Program-made: the position numbers and the translations under genes
Assembly (NCBI GenBank): GCA_018883895.1
Contig: JAHLFG010000088.1
Location: 1-50,303, forward strand
Length of the DNA: 50,303 nt
DNA from: Candidatus Anaerobiospirillum merdipullorum
GTDB lineage: Bacteria > Pseudomonadota > Gammaproteobacteria > Enterobacterales > Succinivibrionaceae
Reading direction: 5' to 3'
Notes under the pieces: generated by a model
Told to the model about the DNA's origin: nothing
Database searches by the model: none
Seen by the model: the letters and a program-made list of their open reading frames with translations, nothing else
In this document: positions 16,027 through 25,926 of the stretch, piece after piece
Layout: every line of letters begins with the position of its first letter
Numbering within the stretch: position 1 is the first letter of the stretch

Positions 16027-16981
16027 ATGGGCGATATCTTGGCCTGTCCGGTGGATTGTACGCTCCTGAAGAGGCAAACAGGCTGATGTTTTTCAGTCGC
16101 GGCTGATAGAAGGCGCACAGCTTATCACGCAAAAAGGCAAAGGGCTCCACCTTATCGATGCCATCTTGCCAGATAAGGGACATCGTAGCATCGGGGAAAT
16201 CAAGTTTACTGTCATCAAGGCAGGTTAGCAGACCAAAGAAATCATGCTCGGTGGCAATTAAGATTTCCGGTACTACCGCAAAGCCGACGCCGCTTGCCAC
16301 CAAGGAGAGGGCATAGTAGAAATTGTCTACCTCCCAATTAAGCGGTGAGAGGGTAATGCCCTTATGCTTGCTACTTAAATTTGAGCACATCACGATTTGA
16401 CGGTAGGAGCTTAAATCAGCACGCGTGATCTCGCGTTGCTGCGCTAGCGGATGATCGGTGGCGACGATCACGCGATTGACCACGGTGCCTAAGGTAAGGC
16501 AGGCATAGGGTAAATTTTGACTATGGTTAAAGTACAAGGCCGCATCCAGGGAAAAATCCCCCATAAAGGTTTGTACGTCAAAAGAGGAGATCGGGGAAAG
16601 ACGCAATTGTAGCGCCGGATAGGCATCAGCCAAGGCGCGCAACATGATAAAAAGCTCTTTGTTATAGATGGAAAAATCGATGCCCAAACGTAGCGTGGGG
16701 TGGCTTAAGTGGTACAGCTCGCGCGCACGATGGGCAAAGAGTACATTATCATCATAGAGCTTTTGCATTTGCGGTAAGAGCAGCGCTCCGCGCGGGGTTA
16801 GCTTGAGCTTGTGCCCGCGCTCAAAGAGCGGAAAGCCCAAGTCCAATTCCACATCGTGGACATAGGTGGATACTGCCGATTGGGCGCGTCCCATGTGGCG
16901 CGCCGCTTGGGAAAAAGATCCTAGGCGCGCGGAAAGTAATACCGCCTGCAATTGTATGAGTTTGATTGCCGCGCCATCCAT
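16025..16981 (-). CDS. LysR-family transcriptional regulator
   Basis: DNA-binding regulator with the LysR helix-turn-helix at residues about 13-70 (LSARLGSFSQAARHMGRAQS, then ERGHKLKLTPRG) and a periplasmic-binding-like effector domain after residue 95. Length 318 aa. It starts 10 bases after the end of the MFS gene on the same strand, so the two are very likely one transcript and the carrier is the probable target. The effector is unknown. Being downstream of, rather than divergent from, its likely target is less common for this family. Confidence 0.88.
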   Translation of the reverse strand: MDGAAIKLIQLQAVLLSARLGSFSQAARHMGRAQSAVSTYVHDVELDLGFPLFERGHKLKLTPRGALLLPQMQKLYDDNVLFAHRARELYHLSHPTLRLGIDFSIYNKELFIMLRALADAYPALQLRLSPISSFDVQTFMGDFSLDAALYFNHSQNLPYACLTLGTVVNRVIVATDHPLAQQREITRADLSSYRQIVMCSNLSSKHKGITLSPLNWEVDNFYYALSLVASGVGFAVVPEILIATEHDFFGLLTCLDDSKLDFPDATMSLIWQDGIDKVEPFAFLRDKLCAFYQPRLKNISLFASSGAYNPPDRPRYRP

Positions 16982-16991
16982 GGAGTGCTCC

Positions 16992-18152
16992 TTACGCTAA
17001 GCTAAAGGCCTTACGCGTGATATAAATTAATAGACTTAAAGCTAAGACTATGAGTCCTAAGGTAAAGAAGGCTCCACTTAAGGTCAAGTGGGCAGCCAAA
17101 TAACCAATTAAAGCCGGGCCGATAATTAAGGCACCATAGCCGCAGGTGGAGACTGCGGAAATGGCTGTAAGTGCCGGCATCTGTTCTTGCCTGCCGGCAA
17201 GCGAGATGCAAATGGGCATGATATTGGCAATGGACAGCCCTAGGAGCATAAAGTAGCCATAGATAAGCCATAAGCTTGCGCTTAAATACATGCCAATTAA
17301 GGCCAGCGCACAGCCAAGTACTGAGCACAGCAGGACCTTAAAGCTGGAGAATTTGGCAATTAAATACCCGCCACTAAAGCGTGCCACCGCCATCGCTACA
17401 ATGAGGACGATATAGCCAGAGCTAGCAAGCTCTAACGTCAGGGCACTGTTTTGCATTAAATAAAGCGCCGACCAATCAAGCATTCCGCCTTCGACCATAT
17501 AAATAAGGCTTGAGACTAAGGCAAAGAGCAAAACCGAGCCATGTGGCAGGCTAAAGCTTGGTGCTGTAGCTGTGCGCACGGTCGGCTTAAAGTCTACATA
17601 AGGCAGACTTAAAAGCGCCATCAGACTTAAGCATAAAGTTGGTACCAAGATGGCACTGTAAAAACTAAGTCCGAGGTTTAACAAAACGATGGCAGTGGCT
17701 AGCGCACCCATCTCCCCAAGTGAATAACAGCCATGCATCTGCGGCAATAAGACGCGCTCTAACTTTTCTTCTAAAAATGAGGCATAGATATTGCCACCAA
17801 TTTCCAGAAAGCCAAGTCCCAAACCAAAACAAAATAGGGCCACGGCCGTAAGCTCGCGGCTTGGCAGGGCAATACAGATATAGAGCGCGCCATTGAGCAT
17901 TAGCAGGGCTAAGACTAAGATGGTACGTAATTTAAAGTAACGTAACAGTGCGGTAATTAACGCCATGCCGCAAATCGAGCCCGTGCCCATGAGTAGAATA
18001 TAATGCGACAGCGCGGCGTGACTGAGCGCAAGTCCGGTCTTGACATGGGGCACTAAGGGCGCCCAAGCGGCGACCGCAAAGCCGGCGAGTGCAAAAATGG
18101 TACGGGAAGAAAAAACGCTTCCGGCAGGGCGGCAAGTAAGATAACCTAACAT
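16992..18152 (-). CDS. YbjJ-like major facilitator superfamily transporter
   Basis: Twelve-helix inner-membrane carrier (386 aa). The closest pattern I recognise is the YbjJ group, with PQMHGCYSLGEMGA near residue 138 matching the MHG(F)FSLG motif of that group, and CFGLGLGFLEIGGN just before it. Substrate unknown. The upstream region (18153-18378) holds two related half-sites (CCATCAGAT at about 18189 and CCATCTGA at about 18220), the second within a hairpin CCATCT/AGATGG. These could be operators for the co-transcribed LysR protein. A start with MLGYLTCRPAG has an acceptable GGAGG ribosome site. Confidence 0.78.
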   Translation of the reverse strand: MLGYLTCRPAGSVFSSRTIFALAGFAVAAWAPLVPHVKTGLALSHAALSHYILLMGTGSICGMALITALLRYFKLRTILVLALLMLNGALYICIALPSRELTAVALFCFGLGLGFLEIGGNIYASFLEEKLERVLLPQMHGCYSLGEMGALATAIVLLNLGLSFYSAILVPTLCLSLMALLSLPYVDFKPTVRTATAPSFSLPHGSVLLFALVSSLIYMVEGGMLDWSALYLMQNSALTLELASSGYIVLIVAMAVARFSGGYLIAKFSSFKVLLCSVLGCALALIGMYLSASLWLIYGYFMLLGLSIANIMPICISLAGRQEQMPALTAISAVSTCGYGALIIGPALIGYLAAHLTLSGAFFTLGLIVLALSLLIYITRKAFSLA

Positions 18153-18378
18153 ACTAACCTCCTGTGGTAATTAGCTTTTTTATTATCCATCAGATAAAGC
18201 ATAGCTAAAAGTTAGAACCCATCTGAAAAAAGATGGTCAAGGGCGGGAGGGGGTCTGTCCGTGAGGCCTAATTTGCCGTAAAATCTGACTTACTAGATGC
18301 CACGGCCTTAGGTCTTGACTCTCAGGGGGGAAGAGGGGGAGCTTAAGGACGGGGCAGGATTGTGCATGAGGATAAGAT

Positions 18379-18987
18379 ATGCTGTTTTTTACTGCTGACC
18401 CCCATTTTGGCCATACCAATATCATTCGCTATTGTGCCCGCCCCTTTGATGATTGCGCGGCGATGGATGCGGCTTTAAGCGCCAATTGGAATGCTCGCGT
18501 AGGTCCGGAGGATGATATCTATATCTTAGGTGATTTTAGTCTGGCGCATTTATCGCAGGTACGTGGCTATTTACAAGGCTTAAACGGGCACAAACATCTC
18601 ATTGTCGGCAATCACGACAAATTCTTAAATGAAGCGCCGGGGCGCAAGGTGCCGGAGCTGTGCGAAATTTGTGACTATAAAGAATTGCATTCCCCGTCCG
18701 GCTATACCTATATCTTGATGCACTACCCGCTGATGTTTTGGAATGGCAGTATCGATCCGCAAGTCATTCACCTTTATGGGCATATTCACAACAATACTTA
18801 TTGCAATGAGATGACCGGGCGCTTGCGCAATGCCTTAAATGTCGGTGCCGATCTGCATCACTTTGCCCCGCTTAGTGAAAGCGAGATCTTGGCGCAAGTG
18901 GCGGCCCATAATGCCGCTTTAAGTTCAAGCATCAATGGCGATGCCCCTAAGGATGGGCCGCTTAAGACCCATGGAACTACGGCCTAG
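18379..18987 (+). CDS. calcineurin-like metallophosphoesterase (COG4186 type)
   Basis: Two-metal phosphoesterase of unknown substrate. The metal motifs are complete: D-x-H at residues 7-9 (TADPHFGH), GDF near 51, GNHD near 77, a lone His in MHYPLM near 114, and YGHIHNN near 133. The N-terminal start matches the compact COG4186 family (about 170-190 aa). The last 30 residues are a polar tail that is probably not part of the fold. AGGATAAG before the ATG is a good ribosome site. The 3' end overlaps the convergent AsmA-like gene by 11 bases. Confidence 0.82.
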   Translation: MLFFTADPHFGHTNIIRYCARPFDDCAAMDAALSANWNARVGPEDDIYILGDFSLAHLSQVRGYLQGLNGHKHLIVGNHDKFLNEAPGRKVPELCEICDYKELHSPSGYTYILMHYPLMFWNGSIDPQVIHLYGHIHNNTYCNEMTGRLRNALNVGADLHHFAPLSESEILAQVAAHNAALSSSINGDAPKDGPLKTHGTTA

Positions 18988-21106
18988 AGGGGCTATGGGA
19001 GTTATTTGCACGGCTTACAGCGGCGCTTATCTGTGTAGCGAGTTGATTGACGCGCGTAAGATGCGCGTTTGGCACCGTAAACAGTCCTGGACGTAAGGCC
19101 CCGCGCTTTAAGGGGCTTAAGGTAAAGGTCGGGGCTTGCAGGGTGCCGCCTAAATGAATGAGCGTAATCGAGTCCCCTGGCAGGGAGGTCATTATCCCTT
19201 CACCGCTTAAAGCTAAGCTGTTAAGGGGGCTGCTGGCGCGTGCCGTAAGCAAAGAGGCTGGAGTGCGGGCGCTTAAGGTCAGGGTGCCGGTGCTACCATC
19301 TAAATTGCCGTCAAGCTTTAAGTCATACAGACCGATATCGGCAGCTTGCAGGGCAGTGAGCAGACTTACTCCATCTAAGGTGCGCGTTTGCCCATCACCG
19401 CCATTTATCAGATCAAGGCCAAACTGAGAAATAAGCAGACTCGGGGCACTGACACTAAAGGTGCCTTGCAAGCCCTGCGTGATGTTATGGGTGTCAAAGG
19501 GGCCGGGGGCGCGTAAGTCTATTTGTAGCGCCACCTCACCTTGCCATAAATGCCCGGTAAGCGCACTGTTTAAATCCTCGGCTGCAAAATGCGGAGCATT
19601 GAGGATAAGAAAGCTTGGGGCCTTAGTAAAAGACAGGACGCCGACAGCGCTGACACTTGAGCGCTGTAATCTTATTTCCGGGAGATTGAAGTTTAGTCCT
19701 TCGGCACTTAAAGTGACGGTGCCCGCACCGTGGGTGAATAATAAATCGTGATATAACAGATTATTAAATTGCGCATGCATTAGCCCGGCGCTATCGCCTT
19801 GCAATTTATGATCCGCAAAGCGTAAGGCCTCAGCTTGCAAACTTAAATGTTCCACCGAGAGGGGCCATTGAGGCACAAAGGAGAGGAGCTTCATGTCGGC
19901 AATATCGACACTGCCCAAGGTAAGCTGCAGCGGCGCTAAGGTGGTGGTCAGAAAATCGCTCCACGAGGGCGTGAACTCTAAGGTATTGTGCGTAAGACTG
20001 AGCTTTTCCACCGCTAGCGTGTGGCTTGATGGCAGGTAATGGAGCGTAGTTTGCACCTGCCCGGCAAGGCAGTCTCCTGCAAGGTTTAAATTTAACGCCC
20101 CATCGGGCATTAAGGCGCCATTTAAGGTGGCGTCGGTGATGGCAAGGGGTAACTCGGGCAAGGCCAGCTCATCACTTGTCAGCCTAAATTGCGCGCAACT
20201 AAGTTTGCCCTGCTTAAGCGTTAGCTTTTCAAAGTTACCCGAGAGGGCGCTGATATTTAAAGGAGTGCCCAGAGTATCAGGCAAAGCGACAAAGATGGAG
20301 GATAGGGTGCCGTGATCGGCCTGCACCTGATAGCGCGCAAGCTTGGTTAAAGCCTGCGGCAAAACGAGGCGCGATAAATGTAATTGCGCAAACTTAAGGC
20401 TGCCGGTGCTAAGGTTAAATAAGCCGTCCGTGGCGTTGATGGTGCCGCCTAATAAATTGGCCTGCAATTCATTTAAGCGCAGTCCCTGCGGGGCGGCGGC
20501 AAAGTTAAGCGCGACATTTTTGGCCGGAAGATCATCAAGCTTAACATCATTAAGTGCCGCGGTGCCGTGGTGAAAGCTAAATTTAGGTTGGGTGCTCCCT
20601 TGCTCTAAAAGCGCGTCATAAAAGCGTAAGGTAGCGGTGCGCGCCTGCAGGCGTTGACTTTGCACCGGGATGGCGTTTAAACGCAGGCTATCCATGCGGA
20701 TAGCATTAAAGGGCAGAGGTGCTAAGAGCTCTTGTTGCAAGCTTGCCTTGCTATAGGTGGCATCTTTAATATAGAGATCGTAAAAGTGCAATTCTTGTTT
20801 AAATAACAACGCACTTAAATCATACTCGGCATAAATTTCCCCGGCTTTAAGGGTGCCTACGGCGATACCGTCTAATTTAATAATATGTGGATAGAGCGGG
20901 GAGAACTGGGCACGGGCGATACTAACTTCCTGCCCGAGGGTGTGACTTAAAAGCCTCGCTAACGGATCTTTGATGGTATTGCCGTTAACTAAGAGCAGCA
21001 AGGCGGCACTAAGGATGGCACACAGCAAGATAAGCCCCAGGCCCAGGCGCTTGATGAGGCGGAGGCTGCGACTTTCGTGGGGACGGGGCGGGCGGCGAAA
21101 GGCCAT
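18977..21106 (-). CDS. AsmA-family envelope protein
   Basis: Large inner-membrane-anchored periplasmic protein of the AsmA/TamB-like superfamily, whose members are thought to bridge lipid transport to the outer membrane. One N-terminal membrane helix (about 20-42: LGLGLILLCAILSAALLLLV) is followed by DPLARLLSHTLGQEVSIARA, the typical AsmA start. The rest is repetitive beta-rich sequence with many Leu/Thr/Asp, consistent with a beta-groove. At 709 aa it is closer to YhdP-like or DUF748-like proteins in pattern than to short AsmA; I cannot assign a subfamily. It begins 2 bases after recG ends, so it is probably translationally coupled to it. Confidence 0.7.
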   Translation of the reverse strand: MAFRRPPRPHESRSLRLIKRLGLGLILLCAILSAALLLLVNGNTIKDPLARLLSHTLGQEVSIARAQFSPLYPHIIKLDGIAVGTLKAGEIYAEYDLSALLFKQELHFYDLYIKDATYSKASLQQELLAPLPFNAIRMDSLRLNAIPVQSQRLQARTATLRFYDALLEQGSTQPKFSFHHGTAALNDVKLDDLPAKNVALNFAAAPQGLRLNELQANLLGGTINATDGLFNLSTGSLKFAQLHLSRLVLPQALTKLARYQVQADHGTLSSIFVALPDTLGTPLNISALSGNFEKLTLKQGKLSCAQFRLTSDELALPELPLAITDATLNGALMPDGALNLNLAGDCLAGQVQTTLHYLPSSHTLAVEKLSLTHNTLEFTPSWSDFLTTTLAPLQLTLGSVDIADMKLLSFVPQWPLSVEHLSLQAEALRFADHKLQGDSAGLMHAQFNNLLYHDLLFTHGAGTVTLSAEGLNFNLPEIRLQRSSVSAVGVLSFTKAPSFLILNAPHFAAEDLNSALTGHLWQGEVALQIDLRAPGPFDTHNITQGLQGTFSVSAPSLLISQFGLDLINGGDGQTRTLDGVSLLTALQAADIGLYDLKLDGNLDGSTGTLTLSARTPASLLTARASSPLNSLALSGEGIMTSLPGDSITLIHLGGTLQAPTFTLSPLKRGALRPGLFTVPNAHLTRVNQLATQISAAVSRANNSHSPSRP

Positions 21107-21108
21107 GC

Positions 21109-23217
21109 TTAACTCTCCTGCAAGCGGTTATGGTTATTTTCCGGAAACCAGCGCGCAATGAGATTTTCCCCCACCGCTCTTTCTTCTTGCCATAGGTTGT
21201 CGGCAATGGTGCGTGCTTTTTCCAATAGCTCCCAATCGCGCGCTACGTTGGCAATTCTAAAGGTATCAAAGCCCGCCTGCTGCGTGCCGGTTAAATCGCC
21301 CGGGCCGCGCAACTTAAGATCGGCGGTGGCAATAGCAAAGCCGTCATTACTTTGGCGCATAATCTTAAGGCGCTCTTGGGCAGTTGGGGTAATGGTCTTA
21401 TCATCGTAAATGAGCAGGCAAAAAGATTGTTTATGCCCGCGCCCGACACGCCCGCGTAATTGATGTAATTGCGCCAAGCCCAGGCGCTCGGCATTATCGA
21501 TGACCATGATAGTGGCATTGGGCACATCGACGCCTACTTCAATAATGGTGGTGGCAATCAGCAATTGGATGCGCCCGGAGGCAAAGTCCTCCATTACCGC
21601 GTTTTTCTTTTCGGCAGATTGTTGCCCATGCAGTACTCCCATGGTGCAATGGGGCAAGTGGGTGGACAAAAGCTCAAAGGCTTGGGTAACGGAATTGACC
21701 CCGGCAATTTCACTGTCATCAATGAGGGGACATACCCAATAAGCTTGCACCCCTTTATCGAGGTTAAAGCGCAAACGCTCAATAGCTTGTGCGGTGGATG
21801 CTTTACTGACACAGGCGGTGATAATCGGCGTACGCCCGGGAGGGATCTCATCTAAGCGCGAGACGGCCAAGTCTGCACACATGGTCAATTGTAAGGTGCG
21901 CGGAATAGGGGTGGCGCTTAAGGTTAATTGATGGGGCGTGGTGCCATCCGGAGCCTTACGCGTCAGCGCCGCGCGTTGCGCTACGCCAAAGCGATGCTGC
22001 TCATCGATAATGACCAGGCCCAAACGATGGTAAGTGACCTTTTCTTGAAAGACCGCGTGCGTGCCGATAATCAGTTGCGCCGAGCCATCCTGAATTGCCG
22101 CCTGTATGCTACGCTTTTGCGCGGCATTTTGCTTGCTCCCTAAGAGCACGCAATTTACCCCCAAGGGGCCCAATTGGGCTACGCATTTGTCATAGTGCTG
22201 ATGGGCCAAAATCTCGGTGGGGGCGAGGAGCACGCATTGTACCCCAGCCTTGACTGCCTGCAACGCGGCCATCATCGCCACTAAGGTTTTACCGGAGCCT
22301 ACATCACCGTTAATTAAGCGAAGCATCGGGAGACTTTTTTCCATATCGGCCGCCACTTCAGCAAAAACACGATTTTGGGCATTGGTGGGCTTATAGGGTA
22401 AGGTGCGCAAAAAGTCTTGCTGTAACTTAGGATCGTAGGGAATGGCGATGGACTGCTTGACTTGTTGCACATCTTTAAGCCGCCGCATGGCGCACATATA
22501 GGCGGTCAATTCTTCTAGGCAAATGCGTGCAAATTGCGGCAAGGTTTCAGGCAAGGGCAAATGACCATCCGGCCGCGGCTTGGGGTAGTGACAAGTTAAG
22601 ATGGCATCGGTGAGGCTAAATTGCAGTCCCTCCGGGAGTAAGTGGGGAGGGATGAGCTCGGTTAACGGCATGGCATTTAATAGCGCTAAGGCCTCGTGCT
22701 CAATCTTTCCCATATTTTTTTGCGCCAATTTATCGGTTAAGTGATAAATCGGGCTTAAGGTGGGACGCAGATGCTTCTGCACCCTATCTGCCTTTAAAAA
22801 GGTGACTTCCGGGTGTGCCATGGTTAAAGCGCCGCTGTAGCTGTCATGCTTGAGGGCGCCAAAGGCCAGAAAGTGCTTGCCGGGGGTAAAGTTTTGCGCA
22901 AAATAGTGCTGTATATTAAAAAAGAGCAATTCAATATAGCCGCTGTCATCGCGCGCACTGACCAAAAAGACCTTAGCTCGTTGCCCCTTAAAGCCCGAGG
23001 ACACGACCTCAAGCTTGACTAAATGCGCATTCCCGTCTGCTTGTAGTTCAGAAAGGGGGTAGATCTTGGTCTTATCTAAATAGCGAAAAGGCAGATTGAA
23101 GAGCAGATCAAAGAGGGTAAAAAGCCCTAAATGATTGAGCTTATCGGCGATGCGATCGCCGACACCTTTTAAGTTTTTTACCGCCAGAGCACGATATTGC
23201 GCATCAATCTTGTCCAT
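21109..23217 (-). CDS. recG: ATP-dependent DNA helicase RecG
   Basis: Branch-migration helicase that remodels stalled replication forks. The N-terminal wedge/OB domain (about 60-160) precedes the helicase motifs: NGDVGSGKT (Walker A), DEQHRFG (motif II), SATPIPRTLQLT (III), TTIIEVGVDVPNA (V) and QLHQLRGRVGRG (VI). The C-terminal TRG-like wedge region is present. I place the start at ATG 23217 (MDKIDAQ), giving about 702 aa against 693 in E. coli, because AAGGTAGG precedes it. The open frame extends to 23271, but that part lies in the MFS gene. Overlap with the MFS stop is 14 bases. In E. coli recG follows spoT-trmH; here it is away from them. Confidence 0.95.
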   Translation of the reverse strand: MDKIDAQYRALAVKNLKGVGDRIADKLNHLGLFTLFDLLFNLPFRYLDKTKIYPLSELQADGNAHLVKLEVVSSGFKGQRAKVFLVSARDDSGYIELLFFNIQHYFAQNFTPGKHFLAFGALKHDSYSGALTMAHPEVTFLKADRVQKHLRPTLSPIYHLTDKLAQKNMGKIEHEALALLNAMPLTELIPPHLLPEGLQFSLTDAILTCHYPKPRPDGHLPLPETLPQFARICLEELTAYMCAMRRLKDVQQVKQSIAIPYDPKLQQDFLRTLPYKPTNAQNRVFAEVAADMEKSLPMLRLINGDVGSGKTLVAMMAALQAVKAGVQCVLLAPTEILAHQHYDKCVAQLGPLGVNCVLLGSKQNAAQKRSIQAAIQDGSAQLIIGTHAVFQEKVTYHRLGLVIIDEQHRFGVAQRAALTRKAPDGTTPHQLTLSATPIPRTLQLTMCADLAVSRLDEIPPGRTPIITACVSKASTAQAIERLRFNLDKGVQAYWVCPLIDDSEIAGVNSVTQAFELLSTHLPHCTMGVLHGQQSAEKKNAVMEDFASGRIQLLIATTIIEVGVDVPNATIMVIDNAERLGLAQLHQLRGRVGRGHKQSFCLLIYDDKTITPTAQERLKIMRQSNDGFAIATADLKLRGPGDLTGTQQAGFDTFRIANVARDWELLEKARTIADNLWQEERAVGENLIARWFPENNHNRLQES

Positions 23218-24436
23218 GCAACCTACCTTGTAATTTGCGTTGCCGCTCCTGTCCTTGTCGCTTAAAGGCATAGATACTAAGGAGCATCAAGAGCGCCCCG
23301 GAAAGTAAGAATTGCGTATGTAAATTGAGCAGGTGAGCAATAAGCCCAGAGATAAGCGGTCCACACATGGCTCCATATTGCCCGGACATGGTCATCATGC
23401 CAAAGCCGCGGCCGCGAAACTCCGGCGGGGTGTTTAAAGTCAGGAGCGCATTGATGCTCGGCACAATACCGACAATAAATAAGCCCAAACCTACCGAGGT
23501 AATTAAGAGATAGGTGATGTTCGGAGAAAAACCTTGCAGGAAGATAAAGAAACCAGCCCCCGCAAAGCCAAGGCCCATGGCCAGGAAAAAGCCTTTATTT
23601 TGCCCAAACATACCCCAAAAAGGTGCGGTAATGGCGCCTACTAAGGGCGGCAATGAGCAGGCCAGGCCGGCTAAGATTTCTACATTGTCATTATCAATGC
23701 CCCCTGAAAGCTCTGCTACAAAGAGCGAGAGAATTGGCTGAATGGCGACCATGACGAGGTTAAAGGCAAAAAAGAGCAACAACAGCTCGCCGATGGCTCT
23801 ATCTTTAAAACTTACCTTAATATCATTAAAAAGCGAGGTTTGTTGAGCCGATGCCGCCTGAGCGCGCTCAGTTTTACTTTTATCTGATGGGGTGAGCACG
23901 GTGACTACAAAGATTAACAATAAAGCGGCCCCGGCGACAAAGAATGAGGCGCGAATACCTAAGACATGCGCAAGGATACCGCCAATTAACGGGCCGCTGA
24001 CCGTACCGACTAATTGTGAGGATTGCATGACGCCTAAGGCATAGCCGATGCGCTCACGCGGAGTGGTGGAGGAGATCATCGACAGCGCTGAGGGTAAATA
24101 ACCATTGGCAAAGCCTTGGAGTACGCGCATCCCCAAAAGCTGTAGCGGGCTTTGCACAATACCACCTGAGCTGTAGGCTAAACACAATAAGAGCGCAGAG
24201 CGGGCGGCCATGAGTTTTTGCCCTTGTTTGTCAGCTAGTTTGCCCCATACCGGCGCCATGGTGCCGCCGATTAAAAAGCTAATGGAAAAGACGGCGGCTG
24301 ACCACAATTCAACATTGTCCGTGGTCGCGCCAATGTGTAACAGATAGATGGGCAAAAAGGGCACCACCATGGTATAGGAGGCGCTAGTAAAAAAGATACA
24401 GCAGGTAAAAACCCAAAGTCTCGTTTGCCATCTCAT
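23204..24436 (-). CDS. DHA1-type MFS efflux transporter
   Basis: Twelve-helix carrier (410 aa) of the drug:proton antiporter-1 type. The loop 2-3 motif GKLADKQGQKLM and the helix 5 motif GTVSGPLIGGILAH (motif C, GP-rich, typical of exporters) support efflux. Substrate unknown; similarity is to PmrA/Lde-like multidrug pumps. It overlaps recG by 14 bases and is likely its operon leader. Upstream, TGTAGC (24492-24497) and GCTACA (24514-24519) form an inverted repeat around a TACAAT-like -10 on the minus strand, a possible operator. Confidence 0.8.
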   Translation of the reverse strand: MRWQTRLWVFTCCIFFTSASYTMVVPFLPIYLLHIGATTDNVELWSAAVFSISFLIGGTMAPVWGKLADKQGQKLMAARSALLLCLAYSSGGIVQSPLQLLGMRVLQGFANGYLPSALSMISSTTPRERIGYALGVMQSSQLVGTVSGPLIGGILAHVLGIRASFFVAGAALLLIFVVTVLTPSDKSKTERAQAASAQQTSLFNDIKVSFKDRAIGELLLLFFAFNLVMVAIQPILSLFVAELSGGIDNDNVEILAGLACSLPPLVGAITAPFWGMFGQNKGFFLAMGLGFAGAGFFIFLQGFSPNITYLLITSVGLGLFIVGIVPSINALLTLNTPPEFRGRGFGMMTMSGQYGAMCGPLISGLIAHLLNLHTQFLLSGALLMLLSIYAFKRQGQERQRKLQGRLHGQD

Positions 24437-24534
24437 TGCAGGGGCTCTCTCTTGTCATTTACGGCGCCACACAAGCGGCGTAATACTTTATTGTAGCGCA
24501 GGCAAATTACAAAGCTACAGCCCCGCGTTAGAGT

Positions 24535-25905
24535 TTAGAGCAGTTGTTTGATAATTAAGGAGGCGCGGAAACGGCGCACTTTATCTAAGATGCGACGCAC
24601 CTGCTCAGGATAGCTCTCCACGCTGTCAATTTCATCGGCGCGCGTAATTTGCTTGGTGTGGCGCAGAATAAATTGTTGCTCATGGCGATACTTCTCCTGC
24701 ATCAGATGATGCGGATCGTAGACTAAAAGCCCGTTTTCCAGATCAAGCGCCCAGGCGCGCGGGTTTAAATTATTGCCGGTAATGAGGGCGTAATTATTGT
24801 CGACAAACAGGCCCTTTAAATGATAGGTATTGTTGCCGTGTTGCCAAAGCATTACTTTAAGTTGCCCGGCAAGCACCTGCGGCTGATAGCGGGTAATAAA
24901 CTCGCGTAAGTTTTGCTCATAGATATAGGGAATGGCGCCGATGGCACTGAACTTTTCATGCGGGGCAATATAGAAATCATTGGCCACCTTATCGCCTACG
25001 ACCACGGTCACCTTAACGCCGCGCGCTAAGGCATTTTCCAGCGCCGTTAACAAAGTCTTGGGCGGATTGAAATAAGGCGTGCACAAAAAGATCTCGCGTT
25101 TGGCCGCGGTGATACACCACAAGATGGTGCGATTTAATTGATTGCCGCGTTTACCCAGGCCCACAAGAGGGGTGATCCCCACTTCGTCATTGCGCAGACG
25201 ATTGTCCTTGAAAGTGTAATGTACCTGCGTTAAATGGCGGCGTAATTGCTTAATTTCCTCTTTAATATCGCGCGCCGGCTTAACTTGACCTTGCGAGAAG
25301 TCCTGCACGGCAAAATTGATATGAAAGGCCTTGGTGGCAAAGTCATTAAAGCAGTCGGCCAGATCTTTGGAGTAGATCTCATGGTATCTATCTAGGCGAT
25401 AGCGACCGGCAAAATTTAAATAGACATTGTTGACCGAGGCGCCGGAATAGAGCACGGTATTGTCAAAGACACAGCCCTTTAAGTGCATGACGCCAAAGAT
25501 TTCGCGCTTTTTTACCGGCACGCCATAGATGGCCGGCGGATGCGGACAATCGGTGGCCATGCGGTAATAGAGCGCGGCATTGCCGGCAGCCTTATCCTGG
25601 CCAATTAAACCACGCTGCGCGCGATGAAAATCGACATAGACGCGAATATGTAATTGCGGATGGCGTGCTTGCGCGGCATAGAGCGCCTGCAGTATTTCAC
25701 GTCCGGCCTCATCGTCTTGCAGATAGAGCAAGTTTAAGGTGATGCGCTCGCGGGCACTATCAATGAGCTCTAACATGCGCGCATGGAAATGTTCCGGGCG
25801 CTCTAAAATCGTATAGTTGCTTGCCTTAACCGCAATATGCGGTAACTGCCGTAATTTGGTTTGGCAGTAAATCGCGGTGGGAAGACTCTTTTTAAACCAG
25901 AACAT
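24535..25905 (-). CDS. pssA: CDP-diacylglycerol-serine O-phosphatidyltransferase PssA
   Basis: Makes phosphatidylserine from CDP-diacylglycerol and serine, the first committed step to phosphatidylethanolamine. It is the gammaproteobacterial PLD-superfamily type: two HxK motifs, HLKGCVFDN with His141 and HLKGLFVDN near residue 358. Length 456 aa against 451 in E. coli. There is no membrane helix, which fits a ribosome/membrane-peripheral enzyme. It follows the aminopeptidase gene by 21 bases. Arg/Lys-rich ends are normal for the family. Confidence 0.95.
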   Translation of the reverse strand: MFWFKKSLPTAIYCQTKLRQLPHIAVKASNYTILERPEHFHARMLELIDSARERITLNLLYLQDDEAGREILQALYAAQARHPQLHIRVYVDFHRAQRGLIGQDKAAGNAALYYRMATDCPHPPAIYGVPVKKREIFGVMHLKGCVFDNTVLYSGASVNNVYLNFAGRYRLDRYHEIYSKDLADCFNDFATKAFHINFAVQDFSQGQVKPARDIKEEIKQLRRHLTQVHYTFKDNRLRNDEVGITPLVGLGKRGNQLNRTILWCITAAKREIFLCTPYFNPPKTLLTALENALARGVKVTVVVGDKVANDFYIAPHEKFSAIGAIPYIYEQNLREFITRYQPQVLAGQLKVMLWQHGNNTYHLKGLFVDNNYALITGNNLNPRAWALDLENGLLVYDPHHLMQEKYRHEQQFILRHTKQITRADEIDSVESYPEQVRRILDKVRRFRASLIIKQLL

Positions 25906-25926
25906 GCGCCTGTCCTTATTTCATGC

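Noticed and set aside
23218-23271. Longer RecG start with 18 extra residues
   Set aside because: The extra part lies wholly in the MFS gene, shows no RecG similarity, and ATG 23217 has a better ribosome site.
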